Origin: Ursidibacter maritimus
GTDB taxonomy: Bacteria > Pseudomonadota > Gammaproteobacteria > Enterobacterales > Pasteurellaceae
Assembly (NCBI RefSeq): GCF_009761395.1
Contig: NZ_LEKN01000013.1
Span: 415,843 to 479,842 of the forward strand
Reading direction: 5' to 3'
Length of the DNA: 64,000 nt
Position numbers and translations under genes: made by a program. Shown one piece after another: positions 10,500 to 18,983 of this stretch. The notes under the pieces were generated by a model, which did no database searches, was not told where the DNA came from, and saw nothing but the letters and a program-made list of their open reading frames with translations. How positions within the stretch are numbered: position 1 is the stretch's first letter; each line of letters starts with the position of its first letter.

Positions 10500-10553
10500 T
10501 ACCCCATTAACCTAAATAATCGACGCTTGTGAAAGCGACAATAAGGAACAAAA

Positions 10554-11564
10554 ATGACAACATTTCGTAATTCAAATAGCCCTAACCGGTCAGATTCTAC
10601 AAAAAACACACAATATACACGCTCCAATCGCCAAACGATTGAACGCCCAAAGGTTGCAAAAAAAGTTGAGAAACCTACCGCTATCAGTGAAGTAAATGTG
10701 GCAAAAATAACCAAAATCGTTGGCGAGAAATTACAAAAAGTGTTAGCTAGAGCTGGTCAAGGTTCTCGCCGTGAAATTGAAGAAGTAATTGCAGCAGGAA
10801 GAGTCAGTGTTGATGGCAAAATTGCAACTTTAGGCGACCGAGTTCAAGTCAGCTCAAGTACCAAAATTCGTATTGACGGGCATTTAGTCAATTTAATCTC
10901 GACACAGAAAGGAATTTGTCGAGTATTGATGTACTACAAACCAGAAGGAGAACTTTGTACTCGTTCTGATCCTGAAGGGAGAGCAACAGTATTTGACCGC
11001 TTACCTCGCATTAGTGGCTCTCGTTGGATTGCAGTCGGACGTTTAGATATCAACACATCAGGCTTACTATTATTTACCACCGATGGCGAATTAGCCAACC
11101 GCTTAATGCACCCAAGTCGTGAAGTTGAACGCGAATACTCAGTACGCGTTTTTGGGGACGTTGATGATGCGATGCTACAACGCTTACGCAAAGGCGTTCA
11201 ACTGGAAGATGGTCCAGCAAGTTTCAAACAAATTAAAGTTGTTGGCGGTACAGGGCTTAACCAATGGTTTGATGTTACCTTAACCGAAGGACGTAATCGC
11301 GAAGTCCGTCGTTTATGGGAATCTCAAGGTATTCAAGTGAGCCGTTTGATCCGTATCCGTTATGGCAACATTAAACTTGAAAAAAGCTTACCGCGTGGTG
11401 GCTGGGAAGAAATGGGATTAGAACAAGTCAATTACCTACGAGAATTAGTTGGCTTACCGGCAGAAACAGAAACTAAAGTGGATGTCACCAAAAACCGTCG
11501 TCGTACCAGTGCAAGACAAATTAGAAAAGCGGTAAAACAGCATTCTAAATATCGTAAAAACTAA
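10554..11564 (+). CDS. rluB: RluB, 23S rRNA pseudouridine(2605) synthase
   Basis: Pseudouridine synthase of the RsuA family that modifies U2605 of 23S rRNA. A low-complexity basic N-tail (about 1-55) precedes the S4 RNA-binding domain ([20 protein letters not shown], about 58-105) and the catalytic domain with [14 protein letters not shown], catalytic Asp165. The end is a basic tail. At 336 aa it is a little longer than E. coli RluB (291), mainly in the N-tail. The ATG at 10554 has AAGGAAC upstream. Confidence 0.93.
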   Translation: MTTFRNSNSPNRSDSTKNTQYTRSNRQTIERPKVAKKVEKPTAISEVNVAKITKIVGEKLQKVLARAGQGSRREIEEVIAAGRVSVDGKIATLGDRVQVSSSTKIRIDGHLVNLISTQKGICRVLMYYKPEGELCTRSDPEGRATVFDRLPRISGSRWIAVGRLDINTSGLLLFTTDGELANRLMHPSREVEREYSVRVFGDVDDAMLQRLRKGVQLEDGPASFKQIKVVGGTGLNQWFDVTLTEGRNREVRRLWESQGIQVSRLIRIRYGNIKLEKSLPRGGWEEMGLEQVNYLRELVGLPAETETKVDVTKNRRRTSARQIRKAVKQHSKYRKN

Positions 11565-11662
11565 TAAAATAGAGCTAGGTATTTTTAAGGCTTGAATTAT
11601 CAAACTAACTGCTATTATGTAGCAGTTATATAAATCCTATTCCAACTAATACTACAATAAAC

Positions 11663-11689
11663 AAGACGACAATTTTGATTTGTCGTCTT
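11663..11689. terminator. Strong hairpin, probable terminator of rluB
   Basis: AAGACGACAA (11663-11672) pairs perfectly with TTGTCGTCTT (11680-11689) around a 7-nt loop; a short T-rich run follows. It may act in both directions. Confidence 0.6.
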
Positions 11690-11803
11690 TCTAGTTAAAA
11701 CTTATCTTAAGCATAACCGCCTTTTATAATAGCTCAAATTTCCGTTTTAACTCAGGACATTTATGTACCACTCCGTCATAATCTGTACTTTCTGCTTGTT
11801 CAT

Positions 11804-11839
11804 AAAAAATGATGCACCAATATTATTCCGAGTGCACCA
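11804..11839 (-). terminator. Intrinsic terminator of tktA
   Basis: On the minus strand TGGTGCAC pairs with GTGCATCA (one G-U) and is followed by TTTTTT. It lies 48 bp past the tktA stop. Confidence 0.7.
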
Positions 11840-11886
11840 TTTTTTCATGTTGTTAGTTTAGAAGTAATTTAAAATAATCAATGTGC

Positions 11887-13884
11887 TTATAAAATCTCTT
11901 TTGCTTTTGCAACTACATTTTCAACGGTAAAGCCGAAGAGTTTAAATAATTCGCCAGCAGGAGCAGATTCACCGAAGCTGTTCATTCCAACAATTCGACC
12001 GCCGAAACCAACATATTTATACCAGAAATCCGCAATACCCGCTTCAATTGCAACACGTTTAGTCACTGAGCTTGGTAATACAAACTCACGATAAGATGCA
12101 TCTTGAGCATCAAATACATTGGTACTTGGCATTGACACGACGCGAACTTTACGTCCTTCTCCTGTTAAGAGTTCTGCTGCTTTTACTGCTAGCTCAACTT
12201 CAGAACCTGTTGCAATAAAAATAAGCTCTGGTGTGCCATCACAATCTTTTAAGATGTAGCCACCGCGAGCAACGTTCGCTAATTGCTCCGCATTACGCTC
12301 CATTTGCACCAAGTTCTGACGAGTAAAAATTAATGCACTTGGACCAGTTTTCTTCTCAACGGCAGCTTTCCACGCAACTGCTGATTCGACTTGGTCACAA
12401 GGTCTCCAAGTATCTAAATTTGGAATTAGACGTAAAGCCGATGTTTGCTCAACAGGTTGGTGAGTAGGACCATCTTCACCTAAACCGATAGAATCGTGGG
12501 TATAAACAAAAAGAACACGTTGCTTCATCAATGCAGCCATACGCACAGCGTTATGTGCATATTCCATAAACATTAAGAATGTTGCACCATAAGGGATAAA
12601 TCCACCGTGCAATGCAATACCATTCATAATCGCAGACATACCAAACTCACGCACGCCATAATTTACATAGTTGCCATCAACATTGTAATCCGCACGAATT
12701 GGTTTAGAACCTGACCATAATGTTAAGTTAGAACTTGCTAAGTCTGCCGAACCTCCTAAAAATTCAGGAAGAATATGTGCGTAGGCTTCAATCGCATTTT
12801 GAGAAGCTTTACGGCTTGCAATAGTTGCTGGATTTGCTTGTAATTTCTCAATAAATGCTTGAGATTCGGTAGCCCAATTTGTTGGTAAGTTGCCATTTAC
12901 ACGGCGTTCAAATTCTGCTGCTAGTTCAGGGTAAGCGGTTTGATAAGCAGCAAATTTTGCATTCCACTCTTTCTCTGCAACTTGCCCTTTTGCTTTAGCA
13001 TCCCATTTGGCGTAAATCTCTGCTGGAATTTCAAAAGGGGCATGTTCCCATTGTAAAAATTCGCGAGCAGCTGCGATTTCAGCATCACCTAGCGGTGCAC
13101 CATGGCAATCGTGAGAATTAGATTTGTTTGGTGAGCCATAACCAATAATGGTTTTACAAATAATTAAAGTTGGACGTTCTGTTTCTGCTTGTGCATTTTC
13201 AATCGCAAATTTGATTTGCTCTGCATCGTGCCCATCGACATTACGAATCACTTGCCAGCCATAGGACTCAAAGCGTAATGCGGTATCATCTGAGAACCAA
13301 CCATCAACGTGACCATCAATAGAGATATTATTATCATCATAAAATGCGATCAGCTTACCTAATCCTAAGGTTCCTGCTAATGAACAAGCTTCGTGAGAAA
13401 TCCCTTCCATTAAACAACCATCGCCAAGGAATGCATAAGTATAATGGTTGACAATATCGTGTCCTTCTCGGTTGAATTGTGCGGCTAATGTTTTTTCTGC
13501 TAATGCCATACCTACTGCATTCGTGATCCCTTGACCTAATGGACCCGTAGTGGTCTCTACACCAGGTGCATAGCCATATTCTGGGTGGCCTGGTGTTTTT
13601 GAGTGTAATTGACGGAACTGTTTTAAATCTTCAATTGAAAGCTCATAACCTGTTAAATGTAACAAACTATAAATTAACATTGAGCCGTGCCCATTTGACA
13701 ATACAAAGCGGTCACGATTTGCCCAAGCTGGATTAGTTGGATTATGAGAAAGGAAATCACGCCATAATACTTCGGCAATATCTGCCATTCCCATTGGAGC
13801 ACCAGGGTGTCCTGAATTAGCTTTTTGAACGGCATCCATTGATAAAAAACGAATTGCATTGGCTAAAACTTTGCGTTCTGTCAT
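11887..13884 (-). CDS. tktA: Transketolase
   Basis: Thiamine-diphosphate enzyme of the pentose-phosphate pathway that transfers two-carbon units between ketose and aldose phosphates. It is 665 aa (E. coli 663). Motifs are the N-terminal [20 protein letters not shown], the ThDP-binding [13 protein letters not shown] region (about 154-166) through [10 protein letters not shown], and the pyrimidine-domain [20 protein letters not shown]. Start at ATG 13884 with AGGAG upstream. The upstream 260 bp shared with rpmE carries a consensus CRP site. Confidence 0.97.
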   Translation of the reverse strand: MTERKVLANAIRFLSMDAVQKANSGHPGAPMGMADIAEVLWRDFLSHNPTNPAWANRDRFVLSNGHGSMLIYSLLHLTGYELSIEDLKQFRQLHSKTPGHPEYGYAPGVETTTGPLGQGITNAVGMALAEKTLAAQFNREGHDIVNHYTYAFLGDGCLMEGISHEACSLAGTLGLGKLIAFYDDNNISIDGHVDGWFSDDTALRFESYGWQVIRNVDGHDAEQIKFAIENAQAETERPTLIICKTIIGYGSPNKSNSHDCHGAPLGDAEIAAAREFLQWEHAPFEIPAEIYAKWDAKAKGQVAEKEWNAKFAAYQTAYPELAAEFERRVNGNLPTNWATESQAFIEKLQANPATIASRKASQNAIEAYAHILPEFLGGSADLASSNLTLWSGSKPIRADYNVDGNYVNYGVREFGMSAIMNGIALHGGFIPYGATFLMFMEYAHNAVRMAALMKQRVLFVYTHDSIGLGEDGPTHQPVEQTSALRLIPNLDTWRPCDQVESAVAWKAAVEKKTGPSALIFTRQNLVQMERNAEQLANVARGGYILKDCDGTPELIFIATGSEVELAVKAAELLTGEGRKVRVVSMPSTNVFDAQDASYREFVLPSSVTKRVAIEAGIADFWYKYVGFGGRIVGMNSFGESAPAGELFKLFGFTVENVVAKAKEIL

Positions 13885-13977
13885 TTTGACTCCTTAAAAT
13901 GTAATTGAGAAAGCATAAAAATTTCGGATGATTCTACACTATTTTTCTATAAAGCTCGCTATTTATATCAGCTTAAA

Positions 13978-13997
13978 AATGTGATTTATTTCACAAT
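13978..13997. promoter_or_regulatory. Consensus CRP binding site between tktA and rpmE
   Basis: TGTGA-TTTATT-TCACA (13980-13995) is a perfect two-fold match to the CRP consensus TGTGA-N6-TCACA. Its centre lies about 103 bp upstream of the tktA start and about 53 bp before the predicted rpmE transcription start. It could serve either gene. Confidence 0.75.
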
Positions 13998-14005
13998 ACC
14001 AAAGA

Positions 14006-14034
14006 TTGAATTTAAGAAAAAGTTAGAGTAAAAT
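14006..14034 (+). promoter_or_regulatory. Sigma-70 promoter of rpmE
   Basis: -35 TTGAAT (14006-14011), 17-bp spacer, -10 TAAAAT (14029-14034). Transcription would start near 14041, leaving a leader of about 100 nt. Confidence 0.75.
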
Positions 14035-14040
14035 GCGAAT

Positions 14041-14142
14041 TCTTTTGGTGCTGAGATTCTCAGCGAATATTCATACATATGGTATCAGACAGCCGAGTTG
14101 TATGCTCTGATGGCGATATGGCTTCTTTAGAGGTTTTCTATA
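14041..14142 (+). promoter_or_regulatory. Structured rpmE 5' leader (putative L31 autoregulatory leader)
   Basis: The predicted leader contains ATCAGA (14082-14087 region) pairing with TCTGAT (14108-14113 region) around an internal GC-rich loop, then a second small stem GGC...GCT, before the ATG at 14143. Ribosomal protein L31 leaders that bind L31 are known in gammaproteobacteria; assigning this one is inference from position and fold. Confidence 0.45.
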
Positions 14143-14355
14143 ATGAAACAAGGTATTCATCCTAACTATGTAGAAATTACTGCAACTTGTTCTTGCGGTA
14201 ACGTAATTAAAACTCGCTCAACAGTGGGTAAAGATTTAAACTTAGATGTGTGTGGTAACTGCCACCCGTTCTACACTGGTAAACAACGTGTTGTTGATAC
14301 TGGTGGTCGTGTTGAACGCTTTAACAAACGTTTCAGCATTCCAAGCAAAAAATAA
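14143..14355 (+). CDS. rpmE: Ribosomal protein L31 (zinc-binding form)
   Basis: 70-aa large-subunit protein bridging the two ribosomal subunits. Four cysteines (Cys16, Cys18, Cys37, Cys40 in CSC and CGNC) mark the zinc-containing C+ form, as opposed to the zinc-free paralogue used under zinc starvation. It has its own promoter, a structured leader and a terminator. Confidence 0.97.
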   Translation: MKQGIHPNYVEITATCSCGNVIKTRSTVGKDLNLDVCGNCHPFYTGKQRVVDTGGRVERFNKRFSIPSKK

Positions 14356-14374
14356 TCAACTAATGATTAAATTT

Positions 14375-14399
14375 AAAAACCCCACAACTGTGGGGTTTT
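14375..14399 (+). terminator. Intrinsic terminator of rpmE
   Basis: AAAACCCCAC (14376-14385) pairs with GTGGGGTTTT (14390-14399). It isolates rpmE from the glycosyltransferase genes that follow. Confidence 0.92.
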
Positions 14400-14418
14400 G
14401 TCTATACGGAATAGTGAT

Positions 14419-15189
14419 ATGCAAAATACCAATTCAACACCTATTTTTATCATCAATTTAGCTAAGTCAGTAGAACGTAAGCAATTTATCATAGAACAAT
14501 TTGAACAGCTTAATAAACAATTACAGAGTCCTATTCAGTATAATTTTTTCTCAGCTATCAATGGGAATGACAACCCAGATTTCTACCTTTTTAAAAAATA
14601 TAATAAACAAAAACGTTTTACTCGTAAGGGTAATTATATGAGCTTATCACAGCTTGGTTGTTGGGCTAGTCACTATCTTTTATGGGAAAAGTGTGTTGAA
14701 TTGAATCACCCTATTATTGTGTTAGAAGATGATTCTTTACTACAAGATAACTTTATAGATGTTTATCAATTTACATCGTCAGAACAAAATAGCGTTGATT
14801 TCATTTGGCTTTCTCCCCCAACATTTAAGACACTAGATGTAGATCCTGTTTTTAATATAGAGAATACCGAGACTTATTTATCCAAAGTTACTATTCCTTA
14901 TGATAACGCCACAGGCTACTTTATTACACCTAAGGCTGCACAAGCATTACTAAATAGTAGTCAAGAATGGATTTATGAAGTCGATATTGTAATGGATAGA
15001 TTTTGGGAACATAAAATAAATTTATACGGTATATTTCCTGCTTGTGTAAGACCTAATACAGCCATTGAAAGTAATATCCAGTCATTAAAAGATAAACAGA
15101 AAAGAACATTATTGCAAAAATTAATAAGAGAATATTACACAATTATAGATAAAGTTAATAAAAAGAAGTTTTTACTATGTAATAGGTAA
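14419..15189 (+). CDS. Glycosyltransferase family 25 protein (LPS/LOS type)
   Basis: Probable lipooligosaccharide glycosyltransferase of the GT25 family, which also includes Pasteurellaceae Lex/Lic-type enzymes. Seen are the N-terminal FIINLAKSVERKQFI, LSQLGCWASHYLLWEK (about 75-90) and the acidic motif IIVLEDDSLL (about 99-108). I place the start at ATG 14419 (MQNTNST) because an upstream in-frame ATG at 14398 lies in the rpmE terminator. About 256 aa. First of three A/T-rich glycosyltransferase genes. The sugar and linkage cannot be told, and no simple-sequence repeat suggesting phase variation was seen. Confidence 0.82.
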   Translation: MQNTNSTPIFIINLAKSVERKQFIIEQFEQLNKQLQSPIQYNFFSAINGNDNPDFYLFKKYNKQKRFTRKGNYMSLSQLGCWASHYLLWEKCVELNHPIIVLEDDSLLQDNFIDVYQFTSSEQNSVDFIWLSPPTFKTLDVDPVFNIENTETYLSKVTIPYDNATGYFITPKAAQALLNSSQEWIYEVDIVMDRFWEHKINLYGIFPACVRPNTAIESNIQSLKDKQKRTLLQKLIREYYTIIDKVNKKKFLLCNR

Positions 15190-15195
15190 CATAAA

Positions 15196-16254
15196 ATGAA
15201 TATCTCGATTGCTTGTTTTAAATTTAAAAAAGGTGGTGGAAGTGAAAGATATGTATTAGATATCATAAATGGCTTTTACCAACAGGGCATTAAATGTAAT
15301 GTTTATTCAACATATTTTGATTCCAAACTTGAAGAATATAAACTTATTACACCTAAAAAAGCAAATTTGAGTTTCATTCCTAAAAGACTGAGATTACCAT
15401 TTCTATCCAATTTTATAAAAAAAAATAAGCAAAATGATGAAATTATTCTCTCCATGACCCACACCTATAACGATATTACTATTTGTGGTGGACAACATAA
15501 AGGGTACCTCAGAGCAATAAATAAAAAACCAACACTTCTTGATAGCTTCAAAATTGCTAACGAACAAAAATGCTTTCAACAAGCAAAATTAATTATTGCT
15601 CATTCAAATTTAATGAAAAATGAGTTAGTAGAGTTATATAATATTGAGCAAGAAAAAATAAAAGTTATATATCCTCCTGTCGATACGAAAAGATTCTATG
15701 TTGTTTCGGATTCTGAACGAGATAGACTAAGAAATAAATTAGGATTCTCAAAAAATGAAATCATCTATTTATTTCCATCGACTGGACACTATAGAAAAGG
15801 TTTTGAAGAATTAAAAGCATTTTTTGAAAGTACTGATCTTCCAATAAAACTTGTCGTTGTCGGCTCTCCTGTAGAAGAAAGTAAAAAAATACGCTATTTA
15901 GGTTATCGTAATGATATGCCTGAATTATATAGAGCTGCGGATTTTACTATAATGGCATCAATTTATGAGCCTTTTGGTTTAGTGGGTATTGAATCTATTT
16001 TATCTGGTACACCAATCATTTTCTCAAAAAATATGGCATGTCTTGAAACATTAGATGATGATCTAAACCTGTGCTTTAGAAAAAATGATAAATTTTCGTT
16101 AGATAAGGCAATAAATTATTCTATAAAACATAAAGAGAATAATACGCACAGAATTCGAGATCCTTATAAGATTCTTAATTATGATCCAACACTATCCAAT
16201 CACATAAATATACTAAAGAGTATAATTATTTCTATAAGGAAAAACAATGAGTAA
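15196..16254 (+). CDS. Glycosyltransferase family 4 (GT-B) protein
   Basis: GT-B glycosyltransferase probably acting in LOS or capsule assembly. Features are a glycine-rich N-terminal KKGGGSERYVLDI (about 11-23), the linker KVIYPPVDTKRF (about 154-165) and the C-terminal nucleotide-sugar motif ASIYEPFGLVGIESILSGTP (about 255-274) with the E-x7-E pattern. 352 aa. It begins 6 bp after the preceding gene and overlaps the next by 8 bp, so the three genes form one transcript. Distinctly richer in A/T than rluB or rapA. Confidence 0.85.
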   Translation: MNISIACFKFKKGGGSERYVLDIINGFYQQGIKCNVYSTYFDSKLEEYKLITPKKANLSFIPKRLRLPFLSNFIKKNKQNDEIILSMTHTYNDITICGGQHKGYLRAINKKPTLLDSFKIANEQKCFQQAKLIIAHSNLMKNELVELYNIEQEKIKVIYPPVDTKRFYVVSDSERDRLRNKLGFSKNEIIYLFPSTGHYRKGFEELKAFFESTDLPIKLVVVGSPVEESKKIRYLGYRNDMPELYRAADFTIMASIYEPFGLVGIESILSGTPIIFSKNMACLETLDDDLNLCFRKNDKFSLDKAINYSIKHKENNTHRIRDPYKILNYDPTLSNHINILKSIIISIRKNNE

Positions 16255-17260
16255 TTTATTTGATGTGGATAATATATATAATAAAATTACACACACTCTT
16301 AATCATAAATATCCATATAGGATCATATATCGCGGACTATTTCCGCGATTTATTAGAAAAAAAATCGAAAATAATCTAGATTATAATAAACAGGAAATCA
16401 TCTATAATAGTTGGAGGGTGTTGTATAACTTATACTCTTCTAATAACCTAGAAAAATTTGAGATCTCTCCCCATAAAAAAGAACTAATAGGTAAAAAGAT
16501 TATATGGCAATACTGGGGACAAACAACAAAATTTATCGACTTACCTGAAGTTGTTCAAATTAGTTTTAATTCAGTAGAAAAACATAAAGGTGATTATACC
16601 GTCATTCGCCTTAGTGATCAGAATATAAATGAATATATTGAGTTTCCAGATTTTATTTATGAAAAGAGGAAAAATGGTCATTTTAGATATGTATTCTTTT
16701 CCGATCTGCTACGACTAGCATTATTAAAAAACTATGGAGGAATATGGATTGATGCGACTGTTTTGATTACATCACCAATACCAGATGAATTGAAAAAACA
16801 AGATTATTTCATGTTCTACCGAGATGAAGACTCCCCTTATAAGAATAAATGGGGAAAATACAATTCTTATTTTTCATATTCTTCAAAACAAAAAGTAAAA
16901 TGTCTCAGTAGCTTTATGATTTCTAAACCAGAAAACGAAACGATTACAATTTTCCTAGACTTATTACTATATTTTTGGAGAACACAAGAAAAGATTCCAC
17001 ATTATTTCTTTTTTCAGATATTATTTGAATACATAATATCTCATCATGAACCCACCCAAAAAATGTTAAGAATAGATGACGCTTTACCACATCTATTACA
17101 AAATAAAATTTATGATAAATTTAACAAAGATGATTTTATAGAAATAACAAGATTAAGTAGTATACATAAATTAACTTACATTAAGAAATATAAGGAAAAT
17201 TCTTATTTTTCTTATTTAAAAAAAGAGTTTCTTAACAATAATGAACTTCCAAAACCTTAA
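16247..17260 (+). CDS. Glycosyltransferase family 32-like / capsular polysaccharide synthesis protein
   Basis: Putative sugar transferase with the GT-A motif FSDLLRLALLKNYGGIWIDATVLI (about 151-174), which holds the metal-binding D-x-D-like acidic site, and an N-terminal IIWQYWGQ typical of capsular synthesis and GT32 proteins. 337 aa. It is last of the three-gene cassette and runs 20 bp into the ilvY start. Roughly 28% G+C in the middle of the gene suggests horizontal origin. The substrate is unknown. Confidence 0.8.
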   Translation: MSNLFDVDNIYNKITHTLNHKYPYRIIYRGLFPRFIRKKIENNLDYNKQEIIYNSWRVLYNLYSSNNLEKFEISPHKKELIGKKIIWQYWGQTTKFIDLPEVVQISFNSVEKHKGDYTVIRLSDQNINEYIEFPDFIYEKRKNGHFRYVFFSDLLRLALLKNYGGIWIDATVLITSPIPDELKKQDYFMFYRDEDSPYKNKWGKYNSYFSYSSKQKVKCLSSFMISKPENETITIFLDLLLYFWRTQEKIPHYFFFQILFEYIISHHEPTQKMLRIDDALPHLLQNKIYDKFNKDDFIEITRLSSIHKLTYIKKYKENSYFSYLKKEFLNNNELPKP

Positions 17261-18128
17261 ACTTTTTCTTGATATTGTTCAGACGAAAAGTTTTATTCGC
17301 TCTGCTGAAAAGAATTATATGAGTGCATCAACCCTTTCTCGTCAAATTCAGCGAATGGAAGACGAGATTGGGCAACCGCTCTTTTTGCGTGATAATCGCC
17401 AGGTTTGCTTAACGGATGCTGGACAACGTTTTCTTGTTTTTGCAAAACAGTCTTGGGAAAATTGGCAACAAATACAGCGTGATTTATCACCCGATCAGAA
17501 AGAGCTGGAAGGAGAGCTAAAATTATTTTGCTCTGTTACCGCTGCATATAGCCATTTGCCGACCATTTTAGAAAAATTCCGTAAACGCTATCCTAAAATT
17601 GAAATCGTACTCAGTACAGGCGATCCCGCCAAGGCGTTACATAACGTACAATCTTTACAGGCAGACATATCCTTAACTGGCAAACCTGAAACACTCCCCC
17701 CTAATATCGCTTTTCATTTTATTGATAATATTACCTTATCGCTCATTGTGCCTAGAATTGCTTGCTCTGCAACACAGTTATTACAACAATCACCAATTGA
17801 TTGGCAGAATGTACCTTTTATCTTACCCGTAGAAGGGCCTGCTCGTAAGCGGATAGATCATTGGTTTAAATTGCAAAAAATCAAAGAACCGAAAATTTAT
17901 GCCACAGTTGAAGGGCACGAGGCGATAGTACCGATGGTGGCTGTTGGTTGTGGTGTTGCTTTATTGCCAGATGTTGTTGTACAGCATAGTCCTGTTAGTA
18001 ACCAGATTTCTTATTTTAATTTAACCCTCCCTATTCAGCCTTTTGAGTTGGGTATTTGTGTACAACAAAGACGTTTGCAAGAACCGATAATTCAGGCATT
18101 TTGGGCATTGTTATCTGATCTAAATTAA
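17241..18128 (+). CDS. ilvY: IlvY, LysR-type regulator
   Basis: LysR-family activator that in E. coli controls ilvC (ketol-acid reductoisomerase) in response to acetolactate. It has an N-terminal winged helix-turn-helix (NFQNLKLFLDIVQTKSFIRS, SASTLSRQIQRME) and a co-inducer domain with IlvY-specific blocks FCSVTAAYSHLP, TVEGHEAIVPMVAVGCGVALLP and FELGICVQQRRLQEP. 295 aa. ilvC, normally divergent from it, is absent here: upstream are the glycosyltransferases and downstream is upp. Its start lies within the upstream glycosyltransferase gene. Confidence 0.9.
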   Translation: MNFQNLKLFLDIVQTKSFIRSAEKNYMSASTLSRQIQRMEDEIGQPLFLRDNRQVCLTDAGQRFLVFAKQSWENWQQIQRDLSPDQKELEGELKLFCSVTAAYSHLPTILEKFRKRYPKIEIVLSTGDPAKALHNVQSLQADISLTGKPETLPPNIAFHFIDNITLSLIVPRIACSATQLLQQSPIDWQNVPFILPVEGPARKRIDHWFKLQKIKEPKIYATVEGHEAIVPMVAVGCGVALLPDVVVQHSPVSNQISYFNLTLPIQPFELGICVQQRRLQEPIIQAFWALLSDLN

Positions 18129-18188
18129 AAGCAATCGCAGAATTTCTGTTAAAATAGCACCAGTTCAAAATCATAATGAGGATAAAAA

Positions 18189-18815
18189 ATGAAAGTTATT
18201 GAAGTTAAACACCCGCTTATTAAACATAAAATTGGCTTAATGCGTGCTGCTGATGTGAATACTAAAGATTTCCGCCAACTTGCAACAGAAGTGGGTAGCC
18301 TGCTTACTTATGAAGCAACAACCGATTTAGAAACTGAAAAAGTCACCATTGATGGTTGGAATGGACTTGTTGAGATTGATCGCATTAAAGGTAAAAAAGT
18401 AACCGTTGTTCCAATTCTAAGAGCAGGTCTTGGTATGATGGATGGGGTGTTAGAACATATTCCGAGTGCGAGAATTAGCGTAGTGGGGATCTATCGTAAT
18501 GAAGAGACGTTAGAACCTGTCCCTTATTTCACAAAATTAGCGAATGATGTTGGGGAACGTTTAGCTATCATTGTAGATCCTATGCTCGCTACGGGAGGAT
18601 CAATGATTGCTACTATCGATCTACTCAAAAAAGCAGGTTGTAAGCATATTAAAGTATTAGTACTGGTTGCAGCCCCTGAAGGTATTAAAGCATTAGAAGC
18701 AACTCACCCTGATATTGAACTCTATACTGCATCTATTGATAGCCACTTGAATGAGAATGGTTATATTATCCCTGGTTTAGGTGATGCAGGCGATAAAATT
18801 TTTGGTACGAAATAA
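18189..18815 (+). CDS. upp: Uracil phosphoribosyltransferase
   Basis: Pyrimidine-salvage enzyme making UMP from uracil and PRPP. The PRPP-binding loop [26 protein letters not shown] segment is at about 125-146, and the uracil-binding C-terminus has [12 protein letters not shown]. 208 aa, equal to E. coli Upp. Good ribosome binding site (GAGGAT). 60 bp after ilvY, likely with its own promoter. Confidence 0.97.
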   Translation: MKVIEVKHPLIKHKIGLMRAADVNTKDFRQLATEVGSLLTYEATTDLETEKVTIDGWNGLVEIDRIKGKKVTVVPILRAGLGMMDGVLEHIPSARISVVGIYRNEETLEPVPYFTKLANDVGERLAIIVDPMLATGGSMIATIDLLKKAGCKHIKVLVLVAAPEGIKALEATHPDIELYTASIDSHLNENGYIIPGLGDAGDKIFGTK

Positions 18816-18929
18816 TTGATTTAGCAATAATAAAATGGTTACTTGTTAGTAACTATTCAGGAAGACGATGTGCAGTGCAGCTTTCTACGAGGTGACGGCT
18901 CATCGCTAAATCCATCAATTGTAGAAGAT

Positions 18930-18955
18930 GTAGAAGATCAAAGCTGATCTTCTAC
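18930..18955. terminator. Perfect hairpin between upp and rapA
   Basis: GTAGAAGATCA (18930-18940) and TGATCTTCTAC (18945-18955) form an 11-bp stem with loop AAGC, preceded by a partial direct copy of the left arm. No T run follows on either strand, so termination is only a guess; the two flanking genes converge here. Confidence 0.45.
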
Positions 18956-18983
18956 ACATATTCCCCAGATGCTATTTTCAACT

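Larger units (their letters stand above)
11565..11886. other. rluB-tktA convergent intergenic region
   Basis: 322 bp without a convincing gene. It holds a short hairpin AACTGCTA/TAGCAGTT (11607-11627), the stronger hairpin and the tktA terminator listed separately, and a short minus-strand open stretch ending at 11724 that has no start signal. Confidence 0.7.

Noticed and set aside
11724..11822. Minus-strand open stretch of about 32 codons (ending ELKRKFELL) between rluB and tktA
   Set aside because: No start codon or ribosome binding site, and it overlaps the tktA terminator; at most a gene remnant.
14398..14418. Earlier start of the GT25 gene
   Set aside because: It overlaps the rpmE terminator and lacks a ribosome binding site; ATG 14419 is preferred.
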